From the NCBI RefSeq assembly GCF_030252345.1, contig NZ_CP126980.1, positions 1,565,501-1,629,500 on the forward strand: DNA of 64,000 nt, in the 5' to 3' direction. This DNA is from Actinoplanes oblitus. Its GTDB lineage: Bacteria > Actinomycetota > Actinomycetes > Mycobacteriales > Micromonosporaceae. The position numbers and the translations under genes were made by a program. This document shows positions 36,155-44,700 of this stretch, in pieces (the stretch's first letter is position 1; each line of letters begins with the position of its first letter). The notes beneath the pieces were generated by a model, which was given only the letters and a program-made list of their open reading frames with translations, did not search any database and was not told the DNA's origin.

Positions 36155-36619
36155 GTGCCGATCGAGGTGGGCGCGCCGGCGCCGGATTTCCTGCTCAAGG
36201 ACCAGAACAACCAAGAGGTCCGCCTGTCCGCCTTCCGCGGCCGCAAAGCGGTCCTGCTGGTCTTCTACCCCCTGGCCTTCAGCCGGCACTGTCACGGTGA
36301 GCTGACCGAGATCCAGGAGCACCTGGCGGACTACGTCAACGACCGGGTGCAGGTGCTCACCGTCAGCGTCGACTCGGTGTACAGCCACAAGGTCTGGGCG
36401 GAGCGCGAGGGCTTCGACTTCCCGCTGCTCGCCGATTTCTGGCCGCACGGCGAGGTGGCCCGCGCCTACCAGGTCTTCAACGAGGAGACCGGCTTCGCCA
36501 ACCGCGGCACGTTCCTGATCGACCCGACCGGCACCGTCCGCTTCGCCGAGATGACCGGCCCCGGCGAACCCCGAGATCAGTCCACCTGGCGGACCGCCCT
36601 GGCCACCGGCACCCCCTGA
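36155..36619 (+). CDS. AhpE-like peroxiredoxin (1-Cys type)
   Basis: Cytoplasmic thioredoxin-fold peroxidase, 154 residues. The active-site block reads FYPLAFSRHCHGELTEI: Pro, Ser and the peroxidatic Cys are placed as PxxxSxxC. No second Cys is present, so it is a one-Cys enzyme needing an external thiol. Other features are PAPDFLLKDQNNQEVRLS, LTVSVDSVYSHKVWA, and FPLLADFWPHGEVARAY. The start is GTG at 36155, with GGGGCG near by. AhpE-type enzymes protect against organic peroxides. The length matches the family. Confidence 0.92.
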   Translation: MPIEVGAPAPDFLLKDQNNQEVRLSAFRGRKAVLLVFYPLAFSRHCHGELTEIQEHLADYVNDRVQVLTVSVDSVYSHKVWAEREGFDFPLLADFWPHGEVARAYQVFNEETGFANRGTFLIDPTGTVRFAEMTGPGEPRDQSTWRTALATGTP

Positions 36620-36869
36620 CCCGCCGCACTCGCTGGCCCGCCGCACCCCTGATCCGAGGCACCCGCTGGCCCGCCGCACCTCTGACCCGCCGCACCCGGC
36701 TGTCATCCTCGCCGTTCTGGCACGCCACGACCTGGTCGTCACCTTGGCCGGCGTCTGACCGGGCCTGAACCGGCCTGCCGTCTCATGGGGACGGGCCGCC
36801 GGTAGCTGGTTCGCAGCCCGCGCCGGTCACGATCCGTGGCAGGGTAGGATGACCACTCCGGTTTAACCC

Positions 36870-36941
36870 GGGCGCGTAGCTCAGTGGGAGAGCACTCGCC
36901 TTACAAGCGAGGGGTCGTAGGTTCGAAACCTACCGCGCCCA
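36870..36941 (+). tRNA. tRNA-Val (anticodon UAC)
   Basis: A complete cloverleaf of 72 nt. The acceptor stem GGGCGCG pairs with CGCGCCC. The D arm holds AGCTCAGTGGGAGAGC. The anticodon stem CTCGC/GCGAG encloses loop CTTACAA with anticodon TAC, reading GUA. The T arm is GTAGG-TTCGAAA-CCTAC. CCA is not encoded. Confidence 0.96.
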
Positions 36942-36950
36942 CGACCAACG

Positions 36951-36987
36951 GCGTCCCCGGTCCGCGCTCGTCGCGGACCGGGGACGC
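36951..36987. terminator. Strong hairpin terminator after tRNA-Val
   Basis: Perfect 16-bp arms GCGTCCCCGGTCCGCG and CGCGGACCGGGGACGC with a five-base loop, ten bases past the tRNA. It is a likely transcription terminator despite the poor T-tract. Confidence 0.85.
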
Positions 36988-37312
36988 TCGTCATATCCCC
37001 TCCGCATGCCGCTTCCTCCTTTTCGTACGCCTTGAGCGCACCCCGCGCCGGCACGCGCCTCCGGAGAGCCGACGACCGCCGCCGCCCGTGCGAGTCGTGG
37101 TGGCCCACGCAACGCCTCGGTGGCGACTCCTTGGCGCGGGCACGGTGCGGTGCGGGCAGCGCCCTCGATATGGCCTCCAGGCGGGGCGTGGCGCCGGCCG
37201 GGTGCGGGACGCGGGCGACGGTGGGCCGGCGCCGGGTCGGCCCACCGCCGGCTCGGTCAGAGGGCAGTCGGGTCCGGTGGGCCGGCGCCTGGTCGGCCCA
37301 CCGCCGGCTCGG
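36988..37312. repeat. Gene-free stretch with 56-bp direct duplication
   Basis: No credible gene. Two copies of a GGGCCGGCGCC-to-GGTCCGGT segment start at 37223 and 37279, a 56-bp period, with few differences. A third partial copy of the GCCGGCGCC type may begin earlier. Confidence 0.6.
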
Positions 37313-37810
37313 TCACGGGGTGGTCGGGTCCGGTGGGTCGGCTCGTGGTGGGCGCCAGCGGCCGCCCGGTGGGATCTCGCCGAGGTGTTCCAGGCGGGCC
37401 CGGACGCCGCCGGTGGTGCGGCCGAACTCGGCGGCGAGCTCGGCCTGGCCGGCGCCCTCGTGGTAGCGGGCGCGGAGCCGGGCGTCGTCGGCCGGGGTCC
37501 AGCGGGCGCCCTGGTTGGGTGGGTGGCGCCGGGGCGTCGGGGTGGTGGCCGGTCCGGTGCCGGGCGGGCCGGTCATCGCGATCAGGCCGGCCAGTGTGGA
37601 GGTCAGCACCTCGGTGAGGCCGGGGAGGTCGGTCGGTGCGAGGCTGCCGCTGATCTCGCTCACCACCTGGCCGTCGTCGTCGCTGCTCACGATGCAGAGG
37701 TCGAGCCGCTGGTCCTCGGTGGGGAAGACGGTGACCTGATAGTCCGTCTCACCGAGCAGGAGGCGACGGTCGAGGGTGATCGGGGAGTTCCGGAGTGCTG
37801 TGTCGGTCAT
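37313..37810 (-). CDS. Protein with C-terminal Myb/SANT-like helix-turn-helix
   Basis: A 165-residue cytoplasmic protein. Residues 1-85 form a beta-rich domain of unknown type (RLLLGETDYQVTVFPTEDQ, VVSEISGSLAPTDLPGL). After a Pro/Thr linker, residues about 100-145 hold a SANT-like helix-turn-helix: ARWTPADDARLRARYHEG, QAELAAEFGRTTGGVRARLE. I infer a small DNA- or nucleoprotein-binding factor. The start ATG at 37810 gives the shorter, plausible length. No operon partner is evident. Confidence 0.75.
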   Translation of the reverse strand: MTDTALRNSPITLDRRLLLGETDYQVTVFPTEDQRLDLCIVSSDDDGQVVSEISGSLAPTDLPGLTEVLTSTLAGLIAMTGPPGTGPATTPTPRRHPPNQGARWTPADDARLRARYHEGAGQAELAAEFGRTTGGVRARLEHLGEIPPGGRWRPPRADPPDPTTP

Positions 37811-38123
37811 GGGGCGACCGTAGGGTTACCCTCTGACAGTTTTCCGGGGTGTGCCGGGCGGTGGCCGGGTCAGCGAGACCGGGGTCACCGGCGGCCCGCC
37901 CGGGTGGCCGCCCGGCCCGCCGGGACACCTGCCGATCGGCCCGGCCGGCCGTCGCCGGATCCGGGCACCGGCTCGCACCGACAGCGCAACCGGAGGCGGC
38001 TCAAGTCCGCCGGCGTGGCTCCGATCCCTACTGGTACCTGCGGGAAGCACCGCAGATGGGCGGGTCCGGCCGGTTTCCCCTCGGCGGTTCGGGCCCGCCC
38101 GGACCCCGGGTGAGGGAGGCGCG
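37811..38123. other. Intergenic region between divergent genes
   Basis: I see no gene, RNA or distinctive repeat here. It must hold the promoters for the divergent HTH protein and membrane protein genes. Long plus-strand frames through it are Pro/Gly-rich and probably not translated. Confidence 0.4.
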
Positions 38124-38963
38124 GTGAGCACGGACCTGTACATCGGCGCCGACGACGAGAAGGTCGTCGTCTCGTCCCGCCCGGTACGGCTCCGGACCGG
38201 GCGCGCCCGCTCCCGGCGTACCGGAACTCTGGTGCAGGCCGTGCCGCGACCGCCTGCCGTGCGCACCCGCGAGGTTCGTCTGGCGCGCACCGCGCGCCTA
38301 GCCCTGGCCCTGGTCTTCGCCACCGCGCTGCTCTCGGCGACCGGGCTGTCCTGGTGGTTGCCGGCGACCGCGAGCGCCGCCCTGATCGTCTGGTTCGCCC
38401 GCGGGCAGGCCCGGGGCGCCCAGTTCGCCGCGTTCGCGACGCCGCGTGACCCGCAGTCGCGGGTGCTGTGGACCGAGCCGGAGCGGCGGGCGTTCGCGCG
38501 CGCCCTGGCCGGTTCGCGCCGGGTGCGCAAGACCTGGCCGGCGCTGGGCGGCATGATCGACGCCGAGCTGGCCGACCGCTCGCTCACCCGCGCCCTGGAC
38601 GAGCTGGCCACCCTGCTGGCCCGGCGTCAGGAGCTGCGCCGGGTGCTGGCCGGCCTGGAGGCGACCCGGGACGCCGACATCCCGGCGGACAGCCCGGCCC
38701 GGATCGCCGCGGACCTGCAGCGGGAGCGGGCCGATGAGCTGTGGCGGGAGACCGGCGCGGCGGCCGAGGGCATCCTGCGGGCGATCGACGCGGCGGCCCG
38801 GGCGGGGGAGAGCTTCATCAGCGAGCAGCAGGTGGCGGCGACCGCCCGGCACGCCGAGCGGGCGCTGGCCCGGGTCGGCGGCGTGCCGGTCGCGGAGAGC
38901 GGACCGGAGCTGGCCGACCGCACCGCCGCCGTGATCGCCGCCTACCGCGACCTGGCCGCCTGA
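38124..38963 (+). CDS. Membrane protein of unknown function with long helical tail
   Basis: A 279-residue protein. The GTG start at 38124 follows GGGAGG; the longer frame from 37851 is a low-complexity leader. Residues about 1-55 are basic and cytoplasmic. Two hydrophobic segments lie at about 58-98 (ARLALALVFATALLSA and WWLPATASAALIVWF). The rest is charged and strongly helical (LARRQELRRVLAGLEATRD, EGILRAIDAAARAGESFISE), suggesting coiled-coil or helical-bundle interaction. I do not recognise the family. Confidence 0.78.
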   Translation: MSTDLYIGADDEKVVVSSRPVRLRTGRARSRRTGTLVQAVPRPPAVRTREVRLARTARLALALVFATALLSATGLSWWLPATASAALIVWFARGQARGAQFAAFATPRDPQSRVLWTEPERRAFARALAGSRRVRKTWPALGGMIDAELADRSLTRALDELATLLARRQELRRVLAGLEATRDADIPADSPARIAADLQRERADELWRETGAAAEGILRAIDAAARAGESFISEQQVAATARHAERALARVGGVPVAESGPELADRTAAVIAAYRDLAA

Positions 38964-39151
38964 TTTTCATTCATCAGCGTCATCTGTTCGGGTGACTCGC
39001 CCCACGCCAGGGTCCGGGATAGCTTGTCGGATGACATGTGTTCCCGTGCCCACGCCCGGCAACCGGCCGCCGGAGTCGATGAGGTGGCCGGCGAGGGACG
39101 CGTGTCCGGTTCCGGCGGTTCCGGTTCCGGCGGCCCCGGGCCAGGTCGTGC

Positions 39152-39175
39152 TCCGGCATCCGATCGGATGCCGGA
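39152..39175. terminator. 24-bp perfect palindrome at the end of the primase-like gene
   Basis: A 12-base arm TCCGGCATCCGA is followed at once by its exact reverse complement. It lies seven bases beyond the stop of the minus-strand primase-like gene, and could act as a terminator hairpin or a protein site. Confidence 0.55.
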
Positions 39176-39182
39176 CCAGGAT

Positions 39183-39851
39183 CTAGGCGGCCCGGCGCAG
39201 CGTGGAGAGCTGGCGGGGCACGAGCGGCTTGGCGGCCGCCCGGCGCACGTTCGCGGCCAGCATCTCCTGCACCCTCTCCGGGTCCGGCAGCGTCCAGCCC
39301 ACCTGGCCGGGCGGGATCGCCCAGCGCACCGGTCCCTCCACCAGCCGGCTCGGTGGAGCCGGGATCCACGAGCCCTGCCCATGGCGGACCACGTCCTGGC
39401 GCAGGTCGAGTTCGGCCCGCAGCGGGCAGCCCGGCCGGACCAGGAACATCCAGCGACCGGCGGTGGTGACCGCGACCGGCCCGGCCGCGTCGCCGAGCCG
39501 TTCGGCGACCGGCCGGCCCAGCACGGCCGGCACCTCCAGCACGTCGAAGGCGTCGCCGGTGGTGAGCAGCACGTTGTGCGGCCGGTGCCGCCACCATCCG
39601 GCCACCCGGCCGGGATCGGTGGTGGCCGACTCGGCGAGGGAGTCGACGGCCGGATGACAACCGGTGATCGGGCATCCGGGGCGCCCGCAGTCGAAGCGCG
39701 GGCCGGTCAGCACCGCGCCGGGTGCGACCGCCCAGCCGTGCCCGGCGAACGCCTGTGCGGCCCGGCGCAGGCGCACCCGGTCGAGGCGGTCGAGAAGCGA
39801 CGGTGGGACGAATGGCTGACGGACGAACGGCTGACGGTTGGTCCACTGCAT
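39183..39851 (-). CDS. Bifunctional DNA primase/polymerase-like (PrimPol N-terminal) protein
   Basis: A 222-residue protein resembling the N-terminal domain of bifunctional primase-polymerases, without a helicase. It has RRAAQAFAGHGWAVAPGAVL, then FDCGRPGCPITGCHPAV (a Cys-rich, zinc-like cluster), NVLLTTGDAFDVLEVPA, and a C-terminal RWAIPPGQVGWTLPDPE. The usual catalytic acidic dyad is not obvious, so activity is uncertain. The ATG at 39851 has a GGGGGAA ribosome site; earlier ATGs at 39914 and beyond give unlike residues. It is divergent from an XRE regulator gene and likely shares its control region. Confidence 0.75.
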   Translation of the reverse strand: MQWTNRQPFVRQPFVPPSLLDRLDRVRLRRAAQAFAGHGWAVAPGAVLTGPRFDCGRPGCPITGCHPAVDSLAESATTDPGRVAGWWRHRPHNVLLTTGDAFDVLEVPAVLGRPVAERLGDAAGPVAVTTAGRWMFLVRPGCPLRAELDLRQDVVRHGQGSWIPAPPSRLVEGPVRWAIPPGQVGWTLPDPERVQEMLAANVRRAAAKPLVPRQLSTLRRAA

Positions 39852-39944
39852 GGCCTGATTCCCCCAGGATCCGGTTCTGCTGCCGCCAAGTCGGGTGTCG
39901 AGGCCGTATCCCATCGACGCGAACGTCGTTGGGCCGGTCAGATC

Positions 39945-40030
39945 CACCCTTTGCAACTTGCACAAAAAACTACGAGCATCGGTGAGCAGGCGATCACACA
40001 CGTTGTGCGATCTGTGCACACGTGAGCGGT
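39945..40030. promoter_or_regulatory. Divergent control region with repeated TTGCA/CACAC motifs
   Basis: It contains the near-palindromic TTGCAACTTGCACAA (39951-39965), then CACACGTTGTG (39997-40007) and TGTGCACA (40013-40020). Such short palindromes suggest operators for the adjacent XRE regulator. The same TGCAACTTGCACAA occurs at 56529-56542. The -10 and -35 boxes cannot be assigned with confidence. Confidence 0.55.
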
Positions 40031-40094
40031 TCAGACTGCAGGTCACCGGATGGCTCACCGGCGGACGGGCCGCCGGGTGAGTGGGGGAGGCACC

Positions 40095-41321
40095 GTGGAC
40101 GAGCTGCCGATCGGCCGCCGCGTCGCCTACTGGCGGGGCAGGCGCAAGATGTCTCAACAGGTCTTCGCGGACCGGTTGGGCAAGAGCAAGAGCTGGGTCG
40201 ACAAGGTGGAGCGGGGGGTTCGCCGACTCGACAAGTTCTCCGTGGTCTACGACATCGCCGACGTGCTCCAGGTCGATGTCCAGCTGCTGCTGGGCAAGGA
40301 GGTGGAGCGCAAACCGGAGACGCAGAACTGTATCGACCAGGTGGAGGTCGAGGAGATTCGAGCGGCTCTGGAGCGATATGACCAGATGAGCGCGTTCTTC
40401 CAGGCGGTGCCGCAGTCACCACCGCTGGCGGAGATGCACAAAGCGGTCAGCCACGCCTGGCTGACCTATCAGCACGCGAAGTACGGCGTGCTGGCCCGCG
40501 CGCTGCCCAAGCTGCTGCGCGACGCCCAGGCGGCGGACAGCGCGCACGCCAACAGCGAGCAGGCGCCGAAGGCCGCGCACCTGCTCGGGCAGGTCTACCA
40601 GATCGCCTCCTCGGCGCTGCGGAAAGTGGGCGAGCACGAGCTCTCCTGGCTGGCCGCGGACCGATCGATAGCGGTCTCCCAGCGGGCCGGCGACCAGCTG
40701 CTGGCCGGGCTCGCCAGTTACCGGGTGGGCAGCGCCCTGCTCGCGCTCGGACGGGTGCGCCCGTCGCTCGAGGTCAACGTGAACATCGCGAACCGGCTCG
40801 CGCCCGGGCCGTCCCGGCCCGAGGCCGAGCAGCTCTCGGTGTACGGGATGCTGCTGCTCAACGGGGCGATGTCGGCCTCCCGGATCGGCGACAGAGCGAC
40901 AGTGCGGGACCTGCTCAGCGGCGCCGAGCAGGCCGCCCGGGAGCTGGGCGGCGACTTCAACCACTACTGGACGTCCTTCGGGCCGACGAACGTCCAGCTG
41001 CACCGCTGTGCGACGGCGGTCGAGCTCGGCGACGGGCGGACCGCGGTGGAGACGCACGAGCGGATGGAGAAAGCCGGGTTCCACGCCATGCTGCCGGAGC
41101 GGCGGGCGCATCACTACCTGGACATCGCTCGCGGTTACACACAGATCGGCGACGTGGAGAAAGCCGGCGAGATGCTGCTGGAGGGCGACCGGCTCGCCCC
41201 CTCGGAGATCCGCTGCCGTCCGCTCGCCCACGAAGTCCTTTCCGACGTGCTCCGGCGTACCCGGGGCACGCCGCCGGCTCCGATCGCGGAGCTGGCCGAA
41301 CAGATGGGAGTCGGCGTATGA
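40095..41321 (+). CDS. XRE-family regulator with long helical/TPR-like C-terminal domain
   Basis: A 408-residue protein. The N-terminal helix-turn-helix (about 8-62) is IGRRVAYWRGRRKMSQQVFA, DRLGKSKSWVDKVERGVRRL, then IADVLQVDVQLLLG. Residues about 90-400 are helical repeats with TPR-like character (LLGQVYQIASSALRKVGEHE, AADRSIAVSQRAGDQLLAGL, AGEMLLEGDRLAPSE). The GTG start is behind GGGGAGG. It probably senses a ligand or partner through the repeats. The flavoprotein gene follows within 16 bases, so they are likely co-expressed. The architecture is common in actinobacteria; its ligand is unknown. Confidence 0.88.
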   Translation: MDELPIGRRVAYWRGRRKMSQQVFADRLGKSKSWVDKVERGVRRLDKFSVVYDIADVLQVDVQLLLGKEVERKPETQNCIDQVEVEEIRAALERYDQMSAFFQAVPQSPPLAEMHKAVSHAWLTYQHAKYGVLARALPKLLRDAQAADSAHANSEQAPKAAHLLGQVYQIASSALRKVGEHELSWLAADRSIAVSQRAGDQLLAGLASYRVGSALLALGRVRPSLEVNVNIANRLAPGPSRPEAEQLSVYGMLLLNGAMSASRIGDRATVRDLLSGAEQAARELGGDFNHYWTSFGPTNVQLHRCATAVELGDGRTAVETHERMEKAGFHAMLPERRAHHYLDIARGYTQIGDVEKAGEMLLEGDRLAPSEIRCRPLAHEVLSDVLRRTRGTPPAPIAELAEQMGVGV

Positions 41322-41337
41322 GGTGGGTCAGCGCGTG

Positions 41338-41922
41338 ATGGCCGGTAACCCCTCACCCGGTGTGCTGTACGTCCTCGTGTGCGGCTCACCGATGGCCCGG
41401 GACGTCGGAGTCCTCGTCAGCATGGCCCAGCGGGACGGCTGGGAGGTGTGCGTGATCACGACCCCGGACGGTCGCAAGTTCGTCGACGTGACGGCTTTGC
41501 AGACCCAGACCGGACATCCGGTGCGTACCTTCTACAAGAGTCCCGGCGACCCGGACGTGCTGCCGCCGGCGGACGCCATGATCGTCGCGCCGGCCACCGT
41601 CAACACCGTCAACAAGTGGGCCGCCGGGATCACCGACACGCTGGTGCTCGGCCTGCTCGTGGAGGGGTACGGGTACGGCGTGCCGACCGCCGTCGTCCCG
41701 TACACCAACAAGGTGATGGCCCTGCACCCGGCCCTGCACGAGAGTCTGGCCAAGCTCCGCGACTGGGGCGTGCACGTGCTGTACGGCGAGGACGTGTGCC
41801 GGCTGGGCGGTCCGGGCCAGACCGACCGGTTCCGCGGGCAGTTCCCGTGGCGCCGTGCGCTCCAGGCGGTCAGCAACCCGATCACGGCGGCCAGCCGAGT
41901 CGAGCCTGGGGCGGTTTCCTAG
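41338..41922 (+). CDS. Flavoprotein of the HFCD (Cys decarboxylase-like) family
   Basis: A 194-residue Rossmann-type flavoprotein resembling homo-oligomeric flavin-containing cysteine decarboxylases (EpiD, Dfp). Visible: VLYVLVCGSPMARDVGVLV, ITTPDGRKFVDVTALQT, and the FMN-binding block MIVAPATVNTVNKWAAGITD. The catalytic His of decarboxylases (position within the family SHI/HHN region) is not obvious here. The start is ATG at 41338 or GTG at 41335; a GAGGTGGG ribosome site lies close by. It directly follows the XRE gene. I infer a paired regulator-flavoprotein module, possibly a redox or metabolite sensor. Confidence 0.85.
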   Translation: MAGNPSPGVLYVLVCGSPMARDVGVLVSMAQRDGWEVCVITTPDGRKFVDVTALQTQTGHPVRTFYKSPGDPDVLPPADAMIVAPATVNTVNKWAAGITDTLVLGLLVEGYGYGVPTAVVPYTNKVMALHPALHESLAKLRDWGVHVLYGEDVCRLGGPGQTDRFRGQFPWRRALQAVSNPITAASRVEPGAVS

Positions 41923-42003
41923 CCAAGTAGAGTTTGCGGGCGTGACCGACTGCACCCAGAGACGCCGTAGTGTGCCCGGCGGCCGGACCGGCGAGGTGAC
42001 GCG

Positions 42004-42855
42004 GTGACCGGGCCGGTCGGGACCCCGGCCGTTCGTCAGGTGGTCGACGCCCTCGACGGGCGGTACCCCCGGCACTGGGCGGAGTCCTGGGACCGGGTCG
42101 GCCTGGTGCTCGGCGAGTTCGAGCACGCCGTCTCCCGCGTGCTGTGCGTGGTGGACTGCGTGCCGGAGACCGTCGACCAGGCCCTCGCCATCGGCGCCGA
42201 CCTGATCGTCGCCCACCACCCCCTGCTGCTGAAACCGGTGTCGTCGCTCGCCCCGGACACGTTCAAGGGCCGGCTCGTCCATCGGCTGATCCGGGCCGAG
42301 GTGGCGCTCTACACCGCGCACACCAACGCCGACGTGGCGAACCCCGGTGTCTCCGACGCGCTCGCCGCCCGGCTCGGCCTCACCGGGCTGCGCCCGCTCG
42401 CGCCGGCCGAGGGCGCGGCCGCCGGCGAGGGCCGCGGCGTGGGCCGCATCGGTGACCTTCCCGAGCCGCTCACCCTGGCCGATCTGACCGCCCTGGCCGC
42501 CGACCGGCTGCCGGCCACCGCCGCCGGGGTGCGCGCCGCCGGCGACCCGGATCGGGTGATTCGTACGCTCGCCGTCTGCGGTGGCGCGGGCGACTCCTTC
42601 CTGGCCGGCGCGGCCCGTGCCGGAGTGGACGCGTATCTTTGCGCGGACCTGCGGCACCATCCGGTGAGCGAGCACCTCGCGAACGACGGCCCGGCGTTGC
42701 TCGACGCCGCCCATTGGGCCACCGAGCGTCCCTGGCTCGACGAGGTGGCGTCCTGGCTGCGTACCCAGTTCCCCGTCGAAGTGGTGGTGTCCGACCTGGA
42801 CACGGACCCCTGGACCGTTCATGTCGCTTCTGTGTCGAAGGAGACCCACCCGTGA
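42004..42855 (+). CDS. Nif3-like dinuclear metal centre protein
   Basis: A 283-residue member of the Nif3/YbgI family (GTP cyclohydrolase I type 2 by some annotations), forming hexamers around a two-metal site. Signature residues: IVAHHPLLLKPVSSLAPDTF, ALYTAHTNADVANPGVSDAL, and VCGGAGDSFLAGAARAGVDA with a later DLRHHPVSEHL. These supply the conserved His and Glu/Asp ligands. The GTG start is preceded by GAGGTGA. It leads a tightly packed three-gene unit with the zinc-ribbon protein and the RNase H/phosphatase, suggesting a shared nucleic-acid or nucleotide role. Confidence 0.92.
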   Translation: MTGPVGTPAVRQVVDALDGRYPRHWAESWDRVGLVLGEFEHAVSRVLCVVDCVPETVDQALAIGADLIVAHHPLLLKPVSSLAPDTFKGRLVHRLIRAEVALYTAHTNADVANPGVSDALAARLGLTGLRPLAPAEGAAAGEGRGVGRIGDLPEPLTLADLTALAADRLPATAAGVRAAGDPDRVIRTLAVCGGAGDSFLAGAARAGVDAYLCADLRHHPVSEHLANDGPALLDAAHWATERPWLDEVASWLRTQFPVEVVVSDLDTDPWTVHVASVSKETHP

Positions 42856-43586
42856 AGGCCGCCCCGGAAGCTCAGCGCCGCCTGCTCGACCTGCAGGCCG
42901 TCGACACCGCCCTGGCTCAGCTGGCACACCGCCGCAAGAGTCTGCCCGAGCTCGCCGAGATCGAGGCGGCGGCCCGGGAGATCTCCGCGCTGGAGGACGA
43001 GCGGGTCCGCGCCCAGGTCGCCGTCGACGACCTGGACCGGGACATCTCCCGGTTCGAGAAGGACATCGACCAGGTCCGGCAGCGCAAGGCGAAGGACCAG
43101 AAGCAGCTGGACGCGGGTGGTTCGCTGAAGCAGGTCGAGGGCTTGCAGCACGAGCTGGCCACGCTCAACCGGCGGCAGTCGGAGCTGGAGGACGCCGAGC
43201 TGGAGCTGATGGAGCAGCGGGAGACCGCGGTCGCGGCGCTGGCCGAGGTGCAGGAGCGGATCACCGCGGCGGTACGGCGGCGCGCCGACGCCGAGCGGCG
43301 GCGTGACGAGACGTCCGCCGAGATCGTCAAGGAGCAGGAGTTCAAGGCGGCTTCCCGCGGCCCGCTCGCCAACGACCTGCCGGCCGACCTGGTCACCCTG
43401 TACGACAAGATCCGCACTGAGACCGGGATGGGCGCGGCGCTGGTCTACGCCGGCCGCTGCGGCGCCTGCCGGATCGAGCTGTACGGCGCCGACCTCAACC
43501 GGGTGAAGTCCGCACCGGCCGACGAGGTGGTGCGCTGCGAGGAGTGCCGCCGGATCATGGTGCGGACGTCGGAGTCGGGCCTGTGA
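42852..43586 (+). CDS. Coiled-coil protein with C-terminal C4 zinc ribbon
   Basis: A 244-residue protein made of a long antiparallel coiled coil (residues about 5-165, heptad-like runs such as ALEDERVRAQVAVDDLDRDI and LSKRQ-type stretches) and a C-terminal zinc ribbon (CGACRIEL near 205 and CEECRRIM near 230). It matches the CT398/DUF164-type family often annotated as zinc-ribbon regulatory protein. The GTG start overlaps the Nif3-like stop by GTGA, and its own stop overlaps the next start in the same way. Coupled translation is likely. The biochemical role is unknown, with nucleic-acid association inferred. Confidence 0.9.
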   Translation: MKAAPEAQRRLLDLQAVDTALAQLAHRRKSLPELAEIEAAAREISALEDERVRAQVAVDDLDRDISRFEKDIDQVRQRKAKDQKQLDAGGSLKQVEGLQHELATLNRRQSELEDAELELMEQRETAVAALAEVQERITAAVRRRADAERRRDETSAEIVKEQEFKAASRGPLANDLPADLVTLYDKIRTETGMGAALVYAGRCGACRIELYGADLNRVKSAPADEVVRCEECRRIMVRTSESGL

Positions 43587-44677
43587 GCGGTGACCTGCGG
43601 GTTGTCGTCGAGGCGGACGGCGGCTCCCGGGGCAACCCCGGTCCGGCCGGGTACGGCGCCGTGGTGAAGGACGCGGCCACCGGCGAGGTGCTGCTGGAGC
43701 GGTTCGCCGCCCTCGGCACCACCACCAACAACGTCGCGGAGTACTCCGGCCTGATCGCCGGTCTGCGGGCCGCCGCCGAGCTGAACGCCACCCGGGTCGA
43801 GGTCCGGATGGACTCCAAGCTGGTGGTCGAGCAGATGTCCGGCCGCTGGCAGATCAAGAACCCGGGTCTGCGCCCGCTCGCCGCCGAGGCGGCCGGCCTG
43901 GTCGCCACGTTCGAGTCGGTCACTTTCGGCTGGATCCCACGGGAGCGCAACAAGGACGCCGACGCCCTGGCCAACCGGGCGATGGACGGCGAGACCGAGT
44001 CCGCGCCGCAGCGGCCGGAGGCGCCGGCGGCCAAATCCTGGGCCCCGCCGTCGCTGGAGAACGCCACCCGGCTGATCCTGGTCCGGCACGGCGCCACGGC
44101 GATGACCGCGCAGGGCCGGTACTCCGGTCGCGGCGACGTGCCGCTCACCGACGAGGGCGAGGCGCAGGCGATGGCCGCGGCCGGCCGGGTGGCCGGGCTG
44201 TCCCGGGACGTCGGCGCGGTGCTGACCTCGCCGCTGGCCCGTTGCGTACGGACCGCCGAGCTGATCGCCGCCGAGGTGGGCGGGATGCCGGTGACCGTGC
44301 TGGACGACCTGATCGAGTGCGACTTCGGGCTCTGGGAGGGCAAGACCTTCGCCGAGGTGCAGGAGGGCTGGCCGCGGGAGATGGCGGCCTGGCTGGAGTC
44401 GACGAGCGTGGCGCCGCCGCGGGGCGAGTCGTTCCAGGCGGTGGCCAAGCGGGTGCGCGGCGCGATGGCGAAGATCGTGCAGGCGTACCCCGGACAGGTC
44501 GTCGTGGTGGTCTCGCACGTGTCGCCGATCAAGCTGATCCTCCGCGACGCCCTGGCGGCCGGTGACGCGTTCCTGCACCGGCTGTTCCTGGACGCGGCGG
44601 GCGTATCCACCATGGACATCTGGCCGGACGGGAACATCGCGGTGCGGTCCGTGAACGAGACAGCCCATCTTCGATAG
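43583..44677 (+). CDS. Bifunctional RNase H / histidine phosphatase
   Basis: A 364-residue fusion. The N-terminal RNase HI domain (about 1-135) starts with VVVEADGGSRGNPGPAGYGA and has VEYSGLIAGLRAAAELNATR (acidic catalytic residues), VRMDSKLVVEQMSGRW and ERNKDADALANRAM. The C-terminal phosphoglycerate mutase-like domain (about 165-360) has LVRHGATAMTAQGRYSGRGD with the phospho-accepting His, ECDFGLWEG and VVSHVSPIKLILRD. The fusion is known from mycobacteria (RNase H plus alpha-ribazole phosphatase-like activity). It degrades the RNA strand of RNA-DNA hybrids; the phosphatase substrate here is uncertain. The GTG start at 43583 is coupled to the preceding gene. Confidence 0.93.
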   Translation: MSGDLRVVVEADGGSRGNPGPAGYGAVVKDAATGEVLLERFAALGTTTNNVAEYSGLIAGLRAAAELNATRVEVRMDSKLVVEQMSGRWQIKNPGLRPLAAEAAGLVATFESVTFGWIPRERNKDADALANRAMDGETESAPQRPEAPAAKSWAPPSLENATRLILVRHGATAMTAQGRYSGRGDVPLTDEGEAQAMAAAGRVAGLSRDVGAVLTSPLARCVRTAELIAAEVGGMPVTVLDDLIECDFGLWEGKTFAEVQEGWPREMAAWLESTSVAPPRGESFQAVAKRVRGAMAKIVQAYPGQVVVVVSHVSPIKLILRDALAAGDAFLHRLFLDAAGVSTMDIWPDGNIAVRSVNETAHLR

Positions 44678-44700
44678 AAGGCATTGACCCTCCCAGGTCG

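Noticed and set aside
36870..37340. tRNA-Val with downstream duplication considered as an integrated element boundary
   Set aside because: No integrase, no direct repeat of the tRNA 3' end, and neighbours look like core genes.
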